Source of the DNA: Rotaria macrura
Lineage: Eukaryota > Rotifera > Eurotatoria > Philodinida > Philodinidae
NCBI GenBank assembly: GCA_900239685.1
Contig: OENT01000112.1
Coordinates: forward strand, 1-64,000
Direction: 5' to 3'
DNA: 64,000 nt
The notes beneath the pieces were generated by a model, which worked only from the letters and a program-made list of their open reading frames with translations, was not told the origin of the DNA and searched no databases. Below are positions 35,901-50,061 of this stretch, piece after piece. Every line of letters starts with the position of its first letter. Position 1 is the first letter of the stretch. The position numbers and the translations under genes were made by a program.

Positions 35901-38900
35901 GAAAAAGAGCTGGATTTCCTCCTCGCTCAACAAAATCTTTAAAACGCGAGAAATCTAGATCACGTTTATTGTGTAACTGTTCATTGAGTAATTGAACTTC
36001 TTCTTCATGTTGTCGCATTTGTTTATTTAAATCATCTCGAGCCTCTTTAAGCATTTCTTGATATTTACGAATACTTTCTTCTTTTTGTATGATACGAGCC
36101 TAGAAAAGAAAACAAAAGAATAGTTAAAACGTAATTTGATAGAAACGATAATTGATGTAATCAACTTGAAGACTATCGATCGTTGATTGTGCTGCTCGAA
36201 CAGCAGCTAAGCGTGAATAATCATCAGGTCGCGACATAACATCAGATATAAGTTTATCTGAATCAAGAATAGTTGTCGTCGGCAAACGAAGTCGAAGTTC
36301 ATGTATAATTTTATCACGAGCTAGTATAGCATTTTCCAGATCACGAACTTTTTCATTATGCTCATTCGTTTTCTGTTAAGGAGAATAGAGTTTATTAAAC
36401 ATTAAAAAAAAATTGATCTATCATACCTTTTCAACAAGTTGATGTTGCACTTTAGCTTCCATTAATAAATGTATATTTTCACGAATGATTCGTAGTGCTT
36501 GTTCTAGTTGATGAGATACAGGTAATGATGGGTCCGGATAATTGCCGACAGCTTCTTCGAACTAAATGAAATTAAACGAAAATAAGACACTGTGTCATAT
36601 ATCTAGCATGAGGATCGTTGGATATTACTCGTTTCGCTGCATCAGCAATATCGTTTTGTTGTTTTTCAAGTTGTTCGATTTTTCTTTCCATATCTAATCC
36701 TCGATGTTCCCAAATTAATTGTCTTTCTTCGATTTCCTATTCAATATTATTGGAAACGATTTCGTTTTTCAAGAAGTGATTTTTTCCTTATATACCTTTT
36801 CGAATTTCACATTTTGTTCTTCAAGTTCAGTTACATTGATTTCAAGTTGTTGTACTAATTTACTCAAATGTAAATTCTAAAACAATGTGCAAACATGTTA
36901 TCATAGTATTGATATTGACATTCTATTCGAATTGTTATTAGTAAGTTTAAGAATGTTTTTGGTTGATCATCGATGAGAGAGGATTAGACAAGCACTGATG
37001 GCTACTTCAGAAACGAAACAAATCTGCCTACGAGGATGTTACAATAGAACACGTATGAATAATTACTAATGAACTCGCTTATTCAATCTGTGGTTGATCG
37101 TTTTCTTTTTCGTACGTAATTGTTCACAAAGGTGATAACGAAGTCAAATTTAATTGATTCTGAGAAATTACGAGAGGCAAGATAACATTCCATATGCGTT
37201 TTCTATGACACAGAAAGGGAATAGGTAGCTGCTAATAGAATCTCTACCACGAACTTCGTGAACATGAAAATATCTAATTCTATAATCTTAATACATCGCA
37301 ATATTCCATAGATGATGTTTGAAAGAAGATAAGATCGTTTTTTCTTGATTCATAATTGAGCTCGGGATTAAAAATCTATTGAAAATCGAATGCTTTAGCG
37401 AAGACGGTTAGTGATTGATTAGTATTATATGCTACAAATTATTGCTGAAATGATATTAGTATGTTGTGTTTTTCGTATATCAAATGAAAAATAGTTTTAC
37501 GAGAGGGTAAACAGACTAAAAATTCTCTATAGGGTTCGACTCTTCTGTAATCTTCTTCGTGCATGATATATATCTATATATAGTTGATGATTCTATGTTA
37601 ATTACAGTCTCACTTTCAGAAATCTTGGATATAGTTGTGATTGCTCATATTGAAACTTAACATTACATTTTAGAAATATAACAAAGTCCTGTTTTCTTAA
37701 GGAGTACTTAATCTGAAATTGCCCAGTTTCAAATTGTATCCAATTGCATTTTACTTTTTTCTGTCTGTCTTACATAGTAAAGTACAGTAAAACATCAACA
37801 AGCACCTTGTCAATGATTGATTTCGACATGATACTTCAAAATATGTATTCAAATATGGTTAAAGTTCATTAGAATTTTTTTTCTTTTTACCTCTAAAGAT
37901 AATACTCACATCTGTTTCCAAACGTTTGTTAAGTCGAATATGTCTCAATTCATTTAATTTCACTTTTTCTAATTTTTGTTGCCATTCGATCATTTTTTGT
38001 ATACGTGAATTACTTTGTCCATCTTTAAGAGTAACTAAGAGTTCTTCAAGTGATTTATGTTTGAATTCGTATGATGCTATTTGTGTTTCAAGATCAAATT
38101 TCTGATCGGCTAATTTTCTCATATCAAGATCCAACTGTTTTTTACCATTACGCAAATCAATCATTGTTTTAGCATATGATTCTTGTACACGTAATGGAAG
38201 TGCACCAGCATATTTATGACGATAATCCTAAATATGATGAAATAAAAATATCTAGTAGAGTCAAAGAAAGAAAATATTTCATTGAATTTTTACTTGTAAA
38301 GCAGTTCTTAAATAACGAATACGTTGTGTATATTCTTGACGAATAAAAAATAGACTTTGTTCTTTTTCATCTAACTTCTGTTCAGCTCGAAGAATTAATG
38401 CTTTTTGTTTCGCTAGATCATTATCTGCTTGTAGTTGTTTTCGTTTAGCAGTTGCTTCACTGATTTGTAACGCAAGAATATGACGATGAAGTTTACCTAG
38501 GAATTAAAAAGAAAAAGAAAGGAATTTTTTTCTGTCCGCACAACCGACTATTTTCTAAACAAGTGACAACACGATTGTTAGAAATGTCTTACGTCATTAG
38601 ATAACTTCTATTGAAACTTGAGATAATCTAATAGAATGCTTACTCTTGAATTTTATACATAAGTTTTCTGCAATATCTACATCCATTTTTAGTAAGACTC
38701 TCAATACTAAGTCTTGAATTCAAACATTTCACTGATACAATTCTCAGCAATACTTAGACAGGGTGAACATGTTACATTTTCTAGGATGTCTAACCGCAAA
38801 ACTTTAAACAAATAACAATCATCTTATCTGGCTCATATAATTTCGACACAATTCGTTTTGAATCGTAATTGCAAGATGTCACTGATCAGTTCGATTTGCA

Positions 38901-41900
38901 TGCTTGAGAATTCTCTAATTAAACATAAAAAGGCTTCTTTGGAAATTCAGATGGAACATAGCCTATAGCATTATTGTTCTTATTTGTGTTTACTTAATTG
39001 ACTTCTTAAAATTTTTCTTTTCATAAAAAATAGAAGATCACAAATGAACTCATCAGATTGCAATATATATCAGAGTAATCTCTTCATTCAAAGCAATTCT
39101 CATCATAGCAAATCAACTTTTAGGACTACAAAATTTTCCAAATTTTCTTTTTGTTTCAATAAGATCTAATTGGATTTCAGAAATGATTCATCTATCATTT
39201 GACATGTGAACTTCAAATGGAATTATTCATATTTACCTATTTCACTTTTATCATCTGATTTTGATTGCAAATCCAGTAGTTGAAGACGTAATGATTGAAA
39301 TTCTTTTTCATCCAACACTTTTATATCATTGATAGCTCCGATTTGAAAAGTTGCTACTTCAGTTATTTCTCGTAAACGACCGATTTCTTGTTTAGCTTGA
39401 ATTTCCACGCCTTCAAGTTCAGATATACGCCTATAAGCATAAGCATTTTCGAAAAAGATATTTTTCTTTCGTTTTCAATCAAAACTATTACCGTTTATCA
39501 GCATCAGATACTGTTCGTGGTACACTGTGTGCAAGTTCTTCGCGTAATTCACGCTCAGCTCGTTGCATATCGAGATTCATTCGAGTTAATTCACTAAACT
39601 TACGTTCTAGTTCAAGGTTTCGATCTTCCATTTGTCGAAGTGTTACACGTTGTTGATCATAGAGTTTTTGTGCATATTCAGCTCGTTGTCGTTCATTAAG
39701 TTCTTTCATTTCGAGAACAGTTATTTTACGTGACAAACTTCCAGGATTATCATTGTCTATAGAACCCGTGGTACTAGTTCGAAGCATTGTTGTAGCATAG
39801 CCTGAAAATAAATTTCTATTGAAAACTCTTGTAATGAGAATATTGATTAATAAGGAAAAATGCAGAAACAATGGTGAACACTTGATTGGCAAATAAACTG
39901 ATTTCTTATCGTATTCATCGTTGAAAATCTACTCTGAGAAATATTGAAATTATGGATTATGGTAAATTGAATGAAAACTTTAAAATTTCAATATTGGTGT
40001 ATGCTACTTGACTAGAATAATTTTGGAAATGAAACAATTGAACAGCAGCATCTATTTGATATGACTAATGAATGATTATCATCCTAATGAAAGGCTATCA
40101 CTTTGTTTAAGGCCAAGCGATCTTTAAAAATCATTTAGTGTATCTGTAAAAGGCATACCAGTTCAAATGAAGTAACGTCTCTTCAAATGAATATTAAATC
40201 ATAATTATATGATCTTTTTGATGCAGAAAGGCATAATGAAAACAAAGTGTGTGTGTGAGCTAAACTGTAGGAAAATTCAAGACTATACTTTAATGCACTC
40301 TCATGAATGCCATCAGGTTCTATCAGTAAATGGCTGCAATATCTCTCAGACATCAAGAGTTCGGACTATCGTGAAACTTCCTTTCGTTGATTGTGAAGAT
40401 TCTAATTTCAGTCTAATTCTGAATATCTAGTTCTAGTCGCAAGAGATGCATTTTATACAGTAACTTTGTCAGTGAACTGATATCACGGACAAAAATCAAA
40501 AGAATATTTTCAAGATACGTAGACAGTATCTATCCGATAGTTGTCATAATACATTGGAATCCTCAGAAATATTGATGAATTAGAAATATATTATATTGTA
40601 CCGATGTTTTTTTCTTTCAGTATTATATATAAAATAAATCAAGTTAAGATCGAATTTTTCTTCCAAGAAACATCAGGTAAATTGTTGAGGAGAAACAAAT
40701 TTACTTTTTAAACAAGAAAGGGTGTCGATAGTTGTGACAGATCGGCTTTTACATTTCTGTAGTCGGTTTTTTCTCATCATCATAGATTTTAAGAGTTACA
40801 AAAAAGACAAATTAAAACATATAGCTCGTTTCTCGTAAGTAACGATAGCTTCATCATGTTTTATATGATAAATCTACATATTTTCATAGTTGACCGTCTT
40901 CTTACCAGCATTAATTAAACCTTGATTTTTCAGATTTTCCATTGTTTCTTCTAATATATGCATTTTTTCTTTATCGATTTGTAATTGTCGTTTAAGGAAG
41001 TCAACTTCATCGGTTAATCGTCGATTTTCGTCCTACACAAGTTTGAACTATTGTTGTCTCAAATAATCATTACAAAATAAAGATACTCACTGATACTAAA
41101 GATGTTTGTTCTGTTTGTTGAACATAGATATGTTGTTGTTCGAGTAAATCTCGATATTTTTCAACAATCTCTTCATATTTTTTATTAATTTTATCTAATT
41201 CTGTTTGATGTACACTATCTTCAACTTGTTTTTGTAAATGTTTAATACGATAGGCTGCTGTATCTTTAAAACGTTGTAGATAATTTAGACGTGTTTGCAC
41301 AGCAACTTCCATATCGATAACTTCCGTACGTAGTTTCGTATTATCCTATGGAATAGAAGTCGAATGTTTAAAAGCTCATGATAGAAAATCATTCATTTCA
41401 ACCTTTCTTAATCTTCCTTCAATATCTTGATATGAGAGAATTTTTCTAGCCAATGTTTTTTCATTTACACGCAAAACGGTTATTTTTCGTGTTACTTCCG
41501 CTACACGTCGACGAACTTCCGCATCATCTTGTTCTAATGTATTAAGCAGACGCTAAAAAGTCGAATAAAAATTTATATATACACAATATTTTCATTTAAC
41601 AAGTTTTCTACATCGAATTCTTGAAGTTTAACAAGATTTTTTTCGATTTCAGTTTGTAAATCACGTTTAGCTTCATTGGTTTGTTCACGTTCACTTGACC
41701 ATAGTTGTTGTTTTTCATGAAAATCTTTATAAAGTAAACCTGTTTGATGTTTAATTACATACAATTTGCGTCGATATTTATCAAGTCCTTCTTCAAGTTG
41801 TTTGTTCATTTCACGTTGCGCTGTTACTTCCTATGTAATGAAAATTTTCAATCTACCTTTGATAAAGTCATCATCGGAAAGAAACATATCCGCACTCATT

Positions 41901-44900
41901 TCTTAAGATTATTCGACTTTTTTGTTTGGAAAAAAGAACACAAAGCCCAATAACACATTGTAGGGTAAATAGACGTCTCTCCCTTGAAAGTCATTTTTTG
42001 TCTAACTATCGTTAAGACTCAAGCGAAAAATTTTGTTGATCAACAATTATGTTTCCTGAGATATGCTCCAAACAAGCACTTCATGACGCATTACTTTTGG
42101 TCATAATTTGGTTCTTCCGAATATAGATATACATTAGCTCTTATATATGGATACATCTCCGATTATGAAAGTATACAACGTTATACTGAATTAAATAGTG
42201 CATTGTATTTTACTCTGTACTCTTCAAGCGCAGATAATTATTAATAGCAGAGAACATATTTACATATATATATATATTGCTTAGCCATAACTTTTGATAT
42301 TTATTTTGTACAAATTTTCGTATTTCTAAATTTAGCATGAGTGAATCTCAAATTAGTGATCATTTTTGACTCATTGCTATTAAGAAGATGACTTCCAAGA
42401 CATTCAAAGTAGACGGTAAGCATTAATTATATATATATATATCAGTGAAATGACGAAAAGTTTTCCTTTTTCATAAATACAGATTCCATTTAAATTTAAT
42501 TGATTTATCCATGAGATTCTACTCAATAAGAAATGATAACTTATTCAAGAATTGAAATATTTAGTTGTGATAAAATCTGACCTAAAAGTTGTTTACAAAT
42601 TAATCTCATATGTAATTTAATGATGAATTTGAATATTTGCTGATAAAATAAAAAATATAATCATTGACAAAGAACACCACGGTATATTTGTGGTGAAACA
42701 AAATACAATGAAAATGATGGATAAGTCAATGTGTCAGAGATACTAATAGATCATTAGAAAATCATTTATTTCGGTTCTAACAAAGGGCAAAGAAATGTAA
42801 TTTATCAGAAAAGTGAGTAGAACGAAAGCGATGTCTATTCGATAGATTACAATGATATCTCGATCCATTATGTAACTAGTCAATAGCATGGTGGGAATAG
42901 CTTATTCGTAGCTATGCTGAGTCCGACTTTTTAAAACAAATCTATGGTTTATTCAACTTGGTAAGACATTGCAACAGTTGTACACCTTTTTGAAAATATG
43001 ATTATATATAATCTCTTTAAATCCGTAGACAAACTCTTTCGAAATAAGTCAAAATTTTCACTAGATTCAGTGTTTAAATTAGAACTCTGTGAGCAAAATA
43101 GTTGACTTATAAATCATGTTTCTTCCTGCTAGTTTTTCAAATTCTTACGCATAGGATACTTTGGAACTAGTCTACATGTTTCTCAGCATTCTTATTCAAG
43201 TGTATTAAGAAGAAGTAAGCATGTCAATATTTTCCTATCGTTATTAAAATACATACAGCTAAAGCATCAACAAGATATTCATTAAGAGATGAAATAATAT
43301 CTCGACTTGACGGTGTTAAACCATCTGGTAATTTCATTGATTGAAATTTAAGTGGAACAGCGCCAGCTTCTTCGAATAATTTTAAATCACGTTGAAGTTT
43401 TTCATTCTAAATTGAATAAGAATAAGTTTCGAATGCTTCTGTTTTTCTAAGTAAAACAATAAAACATGCTTTTTGCATGTGACCACATACTTTTTCAAGT
43501 GCTAGTTTGAGATTAACATCGGTTTTTGTTTTTTCATGTCTGGCATTAGAAAGTTCTTCTCGTAATTCATCAATACGACCCTGTAATTTATCATTATCAC
43601 TTTTAAGCATCATTACACCATCGTATCGACCGGCAAGAGATTGAGTTTCAAGAGCCTAGATAGTAGAAAAATAATTCATTCGACATGAACAGAAAAAATT
43701 TAGTTGTTCTATTATACTTGAAGCATTTTGTCCAATGATGGACATTGAATAACGTATGATGATTGATCACCATTGGATGACCGTTGAAAACGTTTCTGTT
43801 TCAATTGTTCATCGATTTCTTTCAAGCCTTGTTCAAGACCACGAATTTCAGTAATTAATGCACGATTTTCATTTGTTTTATCAATAAGGTCACGACGAAG
43901 TTGATCAACATTTGCATCTGAAGCTCTCAATTGTTGATCATAATCATTACGTGCTATTCGAATAGCATCATCAGCAGTTGTACCGCCTGGTCGTGGTATA
44001 CCACTATCATCAATCCATACAGAATCCCCAGCAAGACCTAGTTCAGCAGCTCGTACACCAGCTTGCCGAGCTAATTGACGACAGTTTTGTTTCAATTTCA
44101 ATCGTTCTTCTTCGAGTCGTTCGATCTATGAAAATATATAGAATAATGAACAAAAGAAATGCATAAGTTTTAAATATCTTGGAACTAAAATAATTTATGC
44201 TATTGGACGAATACAATTTTGAATGTAACGACACGCTCGTTTGGTATGCGATTAAACAAGAATCCACAAGATAGCTTATTCTTAATGATGATCAATAGTT
44301 CATGGTTTTACTTTAACGGGAAATCAAGGGTATACTCAACGATTATACTGGAAAAAACCAACTGTAACTATCGACGTCTGTTGTATTAAGATGTAATCGA
44401 GTATTTTGACATGGCGGTATTCTGTTCACTAGAACATTACAATAGTCTCACTGAGAAATTCTCTTTAACATAATATTCCTGAAAAGCTATAATCTACATT
44501 AGTCAATGAAATAATACATCGTTTTGACGATAGATACTGAAGTTCAATATTATGACTGTTTGCTTTTGTAACTTACATCCACGTATTAGTAATGTACTGA
44601 TGAGAGTACAAGTGATACTACAAGAACACTCAATGGTGGTGAAACAATAATTGAGTACCACAGATGTATTTCTGACTTGCGTAATTAACGCAAAACGTGT
44701 CATCCATCGGAACCTACTTGATAATGTTCAATATAGCCTATTGTAAATTGACACTCTCTCATTAGTTGAAAACCAGTGACTACTAACACAATGTCTCTGA
44801 AATTTAACGATAAAATAAACAGAAACGTCTGAAATTGTAAATCAGATAATGAACTAATGCATTCTTGCATTTTTGAATCTCTACCTGCTATTAATATACT

Positions 44901-47900
44901 CCGGTGATACAAGATGTCAATCATATTTAAAAATTAATGCGAAAAATGAATAAATGATGGAGATCTTCTACTGAATCCTATCATCATATCTATCGTTCAT
45001 CAATGTTAGACTTATTCATGTATGTATAATATGTTGCATAATAATTGAGTTATATCAGTATACTTAGGAACGTACAACTTTATTGAAAATACTTAAATAT
45101 TGACCGTTACTCTACTGAAGCAAGCATTACAGAAGATCAATACTAAATAAAGCAATGGAACATCTTAACTATTCGTGTATATTGGATGTACTGAAGTACA
45201 TCGATGAAGTGTAATGCTTGTGAATATCCATGAGTAATTTTCTGAATAAGCATACTTCAAACTGAGGCATCGTTGATAAATTTTGGATCAGATCGAATGT
45301 GTCTAAATTTTTATCGTCATACTTGAGCTCTATTTTTTAAACTCGCACACTACATTGATATTTATGATTCAGTAGTATTGATGTAATCATCAAAAGAACT
45401 TATTATAGACGGTGGCAAGCGGTTCTATTAGTAACTTAAAATTTGCTCTTTTTGTTGCATCACGAACAATGTATGATTTCTTGTGAGAATATCAAGTCAT
45501 AGACATATTTGAAAACATTATCTTCCATATTGGCTCACTGAATGATTAACTTAAATTATCGAACTGTAAGTAACTTAATTAAAACAAGAATCAGATATCG
45601 TCTTTAAGCTCTACTAAACGGTTGTACTGCTGACAAATATCAAAGATTCCTGATTTCTTACTTCTTTTTGTAAAACTTGTACAACAGCTTGATTTGCTTC
45701 AGTGCGCGTCATTCTTGCTGTTTTAAGTTGTTCCGCTGTCATTGGTGTTCTAGGATCCATACCTAATTTTGCTCGTAATTCTTCATTTTCATCAGTGACT
45801 TCATGAGCAAGAATTTCATTTCGAGATGCATATTGTGCTAAATCTTCCATTTGTCGATCTTTTAATTTTGATTGTTCTTTCAATTGACGTATTTCTTGTA
45901 CAGCATCTCGTAATTCATAGTTGTTATCCAGAAATGCTCTTAATTGTTTGTCAAGTTCAATTAAACGAATATCACGCTCACCTAATTCTTTCTCATAATC
46001 ATGAACTTGTTTTTTTAAACGACTTAGTTCAAGTGCATTCGAACGATTAGTTAAAGATGTTGGATCATTTGATGCTTTTATTAACGAATAAAAGAAAAAT
46101 CAAATCGTTTAAACTTATAAATATCGAGACTTCAACAATTTATGTACTTGTGTAATCACTTCGCAATCGATCAAGTGCATCGGTTTGTTTAATTAAGTCG
46201 TTGGTTGCTTCTTCGATCTTTCTTTTCAACATTAATATTTGCTGATCTTTGTCCGCAAGCGCCTGGCATTAGTTTCACAAAGAAGATAAAATTTAGGAAG
46301 ACACCGTTTTTTTCTAATTTACTTTATTCAAAGTAGCAACATCAGCTTTCTGATCTTGCATTGAATAGATTTGTAATTTGTCATGTAGACTAATAACTTT
46401 TCGTTTGAGATCATCTATTTCGTCATCTTTTGATTTAAAAACATCCTTGAAGTAAAATTTGTATCATTAATAAACGAAAATCAAATTGATATAAAAAGCA
46501 ATAACAAGAAAACATACTTTCCATTGCTTCACACGTTCTTCGACAGCTTTCATAATGATGTCATCATCATCATCACTAGATCCAGGTGCCCTTTGACTTT
46601 CTAATAGATTGACTTTTTGTTTTAAATCAATATTTTCTTTGTACATTTCATTGGAATGTTCCTGAAACAAAGAATATTTCCCATTCAAAATGATTTGTGA
46701 CTTTTGTGACGTCAAAGATATGCTTGACTAAGTATGTGTAATAGACTTCGGCATGAACTCCTTTGACGTGGATGAAAATGTGACAATATTTCAAAAAATT
46801 TTTAGTGGCGATCGAGATCCGTGCAACTAACAAAGCGTTTCTAAGACGCGATGCACATATTTAAATAGCGAACATCTCAACATTCTGAATATAGATGCGA
46901 TGAACAAACATCTTTCGATTCAGTGCTAGATGGATGAAACATTTTTGATAGATTGGCTAATTAAAAAATTGAAGAGTCAAATGTCACTGACGGAAGAATT
47001 AATTGTACAAGTACTTTTCAACTAAACGTTGTAGAGAGAAATATGTTCCATTCAATTCAAGGAAATTGAGACTCATTTGTTTTCTTGTTTTTGTCTAGGT
47101 TACACCTAGATGAATGCAAAGATTGTCCTCTGAATGCTATTATTCATGTTATTATGAAGTTTTTGTGTGGATGCCTACTTTCAAAGTCTTTTTGTGTGGA
47201 GAATTCCACAAAATTCGATATCTCAATATTCGTTTTTTTTTGTATGTTTTGTTGCTGAGAAATATTCAATGTTATTTAGTAAAACAAAAACCCTCATTAA
47301 CTTCTACTATTATTATTCAACGAATAAATATTTTTTGTCTCAACAACATATGCATAAAAAATTTTGTTAAAGCTAAATGATACTTTGCAAACAATAAATA
47401 AATACCTGCTACTCCATAGATTCAACTCGATTTTCCAACTGAGACTATGTACATCATACATGTTCAAATGAACTGTACGTAGTTTGGTAGTGTGTGGGCC
47501 GAAATAATTTTTTCTTGCTGCTAAGATAATTTATTTCGTAGTAGAATGATGCATGATTCCATCAAGCCTCAGAAACAGAAAAGAAATTAAATTTCAGATT
47601 TCGACTGAAAATTTCTTATGGAGATGCATCTTAGCCAGTACAGTATATTGTGGAGTTTTCTTACCTACTAATTCTTTCTATCTCAAGAAACGACTATAAT
47701 AGAAAAGGCATAGTTTTCATGGTAATGCACGCTATCTGTATCTTAGGAAAGAGTAACTGTAAAACTCCTATGGATGTACTGATTTTGAAATGGACGAATT
47801 TCGAAAATGTTCAACACTAAAGTATTCTCGTCAGTGACTGCCTCTGGTTTTGAAATTTTTCAAGTTTAAAACCCAAACTTAGCATTGTAACTGTTTATAA

Positions 47901-50008
47901 GCCGAGCCATAAAACTGTATTGAAAACAATCGTATTTCATCCACAATTACACATTAGCCCGATATCTTCTCTCAATAAATATCTCTGCGCACGAAGAAAA
48001 GACGTTGATGAATTTTCATTATTTTCTACAGTATTGATTATTTATCAGATAGTTACTGAGATACGCAAAATTATCGTTTATTACATTTAAGGCATCAAGT
48101 TGTTTTTGTTTTTTGTAAATAATATACTAGAGAATTTCATATTCTATTGATGAGATTGCTCTATCATTGGAAGTAATATAGAAACAGATGGATCATTTTG
48201 AATAACTTGCTACTTTAAATATTAAACATTCAAACTGACTCCACTGTTTCATGTATTAAATTTTATATACAAGTGACACTAGCTGTCTATTAGTGGACAA
48301 CGAATTCCATATTAAGAATATTTTTACATAGAATCTAGCATATTCAAAGTTTCATTCTATTAGGTAGGCTTATAAATAATAAAAAACTCTATCTAATATA
48401 AACATCATTTCGAATCAATTAATAATTTTGAATACAAAAAATGTTAAGCACTAAAATCAGATTAACCCCTATTAAATACATACTTTATACTTTGTATTGT
48501 CGCTTGATAATTGATTTATGTAAGCTTCAGATGCTGCTTTTTCTCGTTGAATAGCAGTCATTTTTTCTTTTAATTCTTGATTTTCGCTAAATAAATGCTA
48601 AAAACCGACATATGATTCTTTTTATCAAGAAACTAACATAAATAAAAATTTTAACTTACATTATTTTCATCGAAAAGATCATTAAGTTCTTTTTCCAAAT
48701 CTCGTACACGTATTGGAGGTGCGCCATCCTCATGTTTTAGTCGATTTTTATCCATTGTATCAATGCGAGTTTGTAAATCTTTTGATATTATTATATATTT
48801 ATCTCTCTGGACAAAAACGAACATGTAAGAACAAAATTAAAAAATAATAACCTTTGTTTCAAACCTCTTCACGAATATCTGTAAATTGAGACTCAATCTT
48901 TCTGAGCTGTTCACGAACCATGGCTAGGTCACCAGATGCGCTCTCATATGCAGATTGAAATTTCGATATTTCCGATAGAAGATTACTTCTGTCGTCTGCT
49001 GCAATATCTGCCACCTAAAACAATCGAATCGACCTTAAAAAATGAATAAGAGAACCAACGCTTACTTTTGAAGGATCTAACACCGCTTTTTTCATTTTTT
49101 CATCTACAAAAAATCTAATAAATAAATAAATATTTAAAATAAAATTCGTTTACTTTCATCAGCAAGAACAATGATTTGTTCCCAATATATAGCTTTTTGT
49201 CCCCGAAAGAACTAAACGATAAACAAAGAAAGAATATGATTGAATTCTCTGTGAATGAAAATTCAGAAAAGTTTTTTACCTCAGTGAATCGTTGACCGAG
49301 CCGTAGTGCATGCTGTAAATCCTCAATCTTGTCCAGTTCATTGGGATTGAGCTAGAAAAACATTTAAGATAAACTCTCAAATCAACAACAATTATTGTAT
49401 TTCTGAAAAAGCCACTGCTTTTTTCGCTTTCATGATTCCAAATATTTTTCATTTACTAGACATTTTTTTAGAGAAGTATCTATGTTTTTGAGGATGTTTG
49501 ATAACCTAGGACTTGCCGTTGTAGCGTCCAGAACCATCAAAACTGAATCAAGTATTGCATGTGCTTTTACCATTTAATGTATAAAAACACATTTCTTTTT
49601 GGCTGTGGGCCTCCAATATTTACATTCGTTTATTCGAAGGATACAGCTAAGAAAGACATTTACTATAATGTGTACTTCTGCCATACAAGAACAAGTAATC
49701 AACTCGAACAAATGCAATACATCGGAGAGACGGAAGAGTGAAAATTAGGCTATTGTTAGCGAACAAGAATGCAGCAAGAATGATTACTTTTACGCTACAT
49801 GTTATCATCTGACTATAGTCAAACTTTTTCGGAGAAGTTTTGATGTTATCTTCGTAAAATCAACTAATCTAAGATAAAGATTAACTCTTACATTTATAAA
49901 TGATTCACCAAGTTTTTCATTTCGGTCGTCTTCTGTTTCATCATCAAGAGTAATATCCTGTGGTTTCAACCTCAAATAACTTCCCCATTTCGAAGAAGAT
50001 GCAGCCAT
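29951..50008 (-). CDS. CEP290: CEP290, ciliary transition-zone coiled-coil protein
   Basis: Thirty-six exons, 5' to 3': 49892-50008, 49280-49351, 49154-49211, 49066-49103, 48865-49014, 48660-48806, 48484-48597, 46518-46661, 46323-46445, 46148-46262, 45662-46074, 43718-44125, 43491-43655, 43257-43406, 41612-41830, 41403-41552, 41091-41345, 40906-41032, 39492-39801, 39237-39430, 38294-38496, 37910-38227, 36796-36876, 36629-36736, 36427-36561, 36166-36372, 35857-36099, 35650-35804, 33075-33538, 32917-33017, 32761-32859, 31983-32095, 31807-31924, 31623-31748, 31478-31528, 29951-30049. All phases agree; 6090 nt, 2029 aa, almost entirely coiled coil. Diagnostic blocks against human CEP290 include KITVLEMKELNERQRAEY, RKITVLRVNEKTL, YRRKLYVIKHQTGLLYKD, LPDGLTPSSRDII and VELEKIIALMKK. 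CEP290 builds the Y-links of the transition zone and gates ciliary entry. Human CEP290 has 2479 residues; here nearly all of the loss is after the ELEKIIALMKK block. The start is 8 nt after an AG. Confidence 0.95.
30050..31477 (-). other. Last CEP290 intron, carrying a mobile element
   Basis: A 1.4-kb intron between the last two coding exons. No further exon was found. It hosts the hAT-like element at 30532-30724. Confidence 0.6.
30524..30732. mobile_element. hAT-like non-autonomous element in a CEP290 intron
   Basis: The element is 30532-30724 (193 bp). It begins TAGGGATGCA and ends TGCATCACTA, inverted copies with one mismatch in ten, and pairing continues inward more weakly. The flanking octamers AGTATGAA (30524-30531) and ACTAAGAA (30725-30732) agree at 6 of 8 positions, as in an aged 8-bp duplication. 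The interior is richer in CCGG/CCGGT words than the intron around it. It encodes no protein. Confidence 0.65.
33539..35649 (-). other. Long CEP290 intron (2.1 kb)
   Basis: Joins exons 35650-35804 and 33075-33538 in phase 2. AT-rich; no exon, RNA gene or clear repeat seen. Confidence 0.5.
36877..37909 (-). other. Long CEP290 intron (1.0 kb)
   Basis: Phase 0 intron between two coiled-coil exons; nothing recognisable inside. Confidence 0.5.
38497..39236 (-). other. CEP290 intron (0.74 kb)
   Basis: Phase 1 intron; nothing recognisable inside. Confidence 0.5.
39802..40905 (-). other. CEP290 intron (1.1 kb)
   Basis: Phase 1 intron just upstream of the best-conserved KITVLEMKELNERQRAE exon; nothing recognisable inside. 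Confidence 0.5.
41831..43256 (-). other. Long CEP290 intron (1.4 kb) with short TA runs
   Basis: Phase 0 intron. Contains short (TA)n runs near 42265-42280 and 42427-42442; otherwise featureless AT-rich sequence. Confidence 0.5.
44126..45661 (-). other. Long CEP290 intron (1.5 kb)
   Basis: Phase 0 intron between …VVQVLQKE and IERLEEER…; nothing recognisable inside. Confidence 0.5.
47406..47438 (-). other. Possible cassette (poison) exon in a CEP290 intron
   Basis: Inside the 1.8-kb intron after exon 7, 33 nt are flanked by CTCAG and GTATTT. In the CEP290 phase they read LENRVESME, then TAG, then Gln. The length is a multiple of three and both neighbours are phase 0. Either it is skipped, or its inclusion would truncate the protein. 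It may be chance. Confidence 0.3.
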
Positions 50009-50061
50009 ATTGCAATCTAGAAATTAAACAAAACATTAATAAAAGAAGTTCTCATGAAAAA
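50009..50061 (-). promoter_or_regulatory. 53-bp intercistronic spacer CCDC138-CEP290
   Basis: On the minus strand the CCDC138 TAA is followed by an AT-rich run, a T-rich tract ending TTTCTAG (AG at 50017-50018), 8 nt, then the CEP290 ATG. There is too little room for an independent promoter. No canonical AATAAA is present. A single precursor resolved by leader trans-splicing is the simplest reading; it is inferred. Confidence 0.55.
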
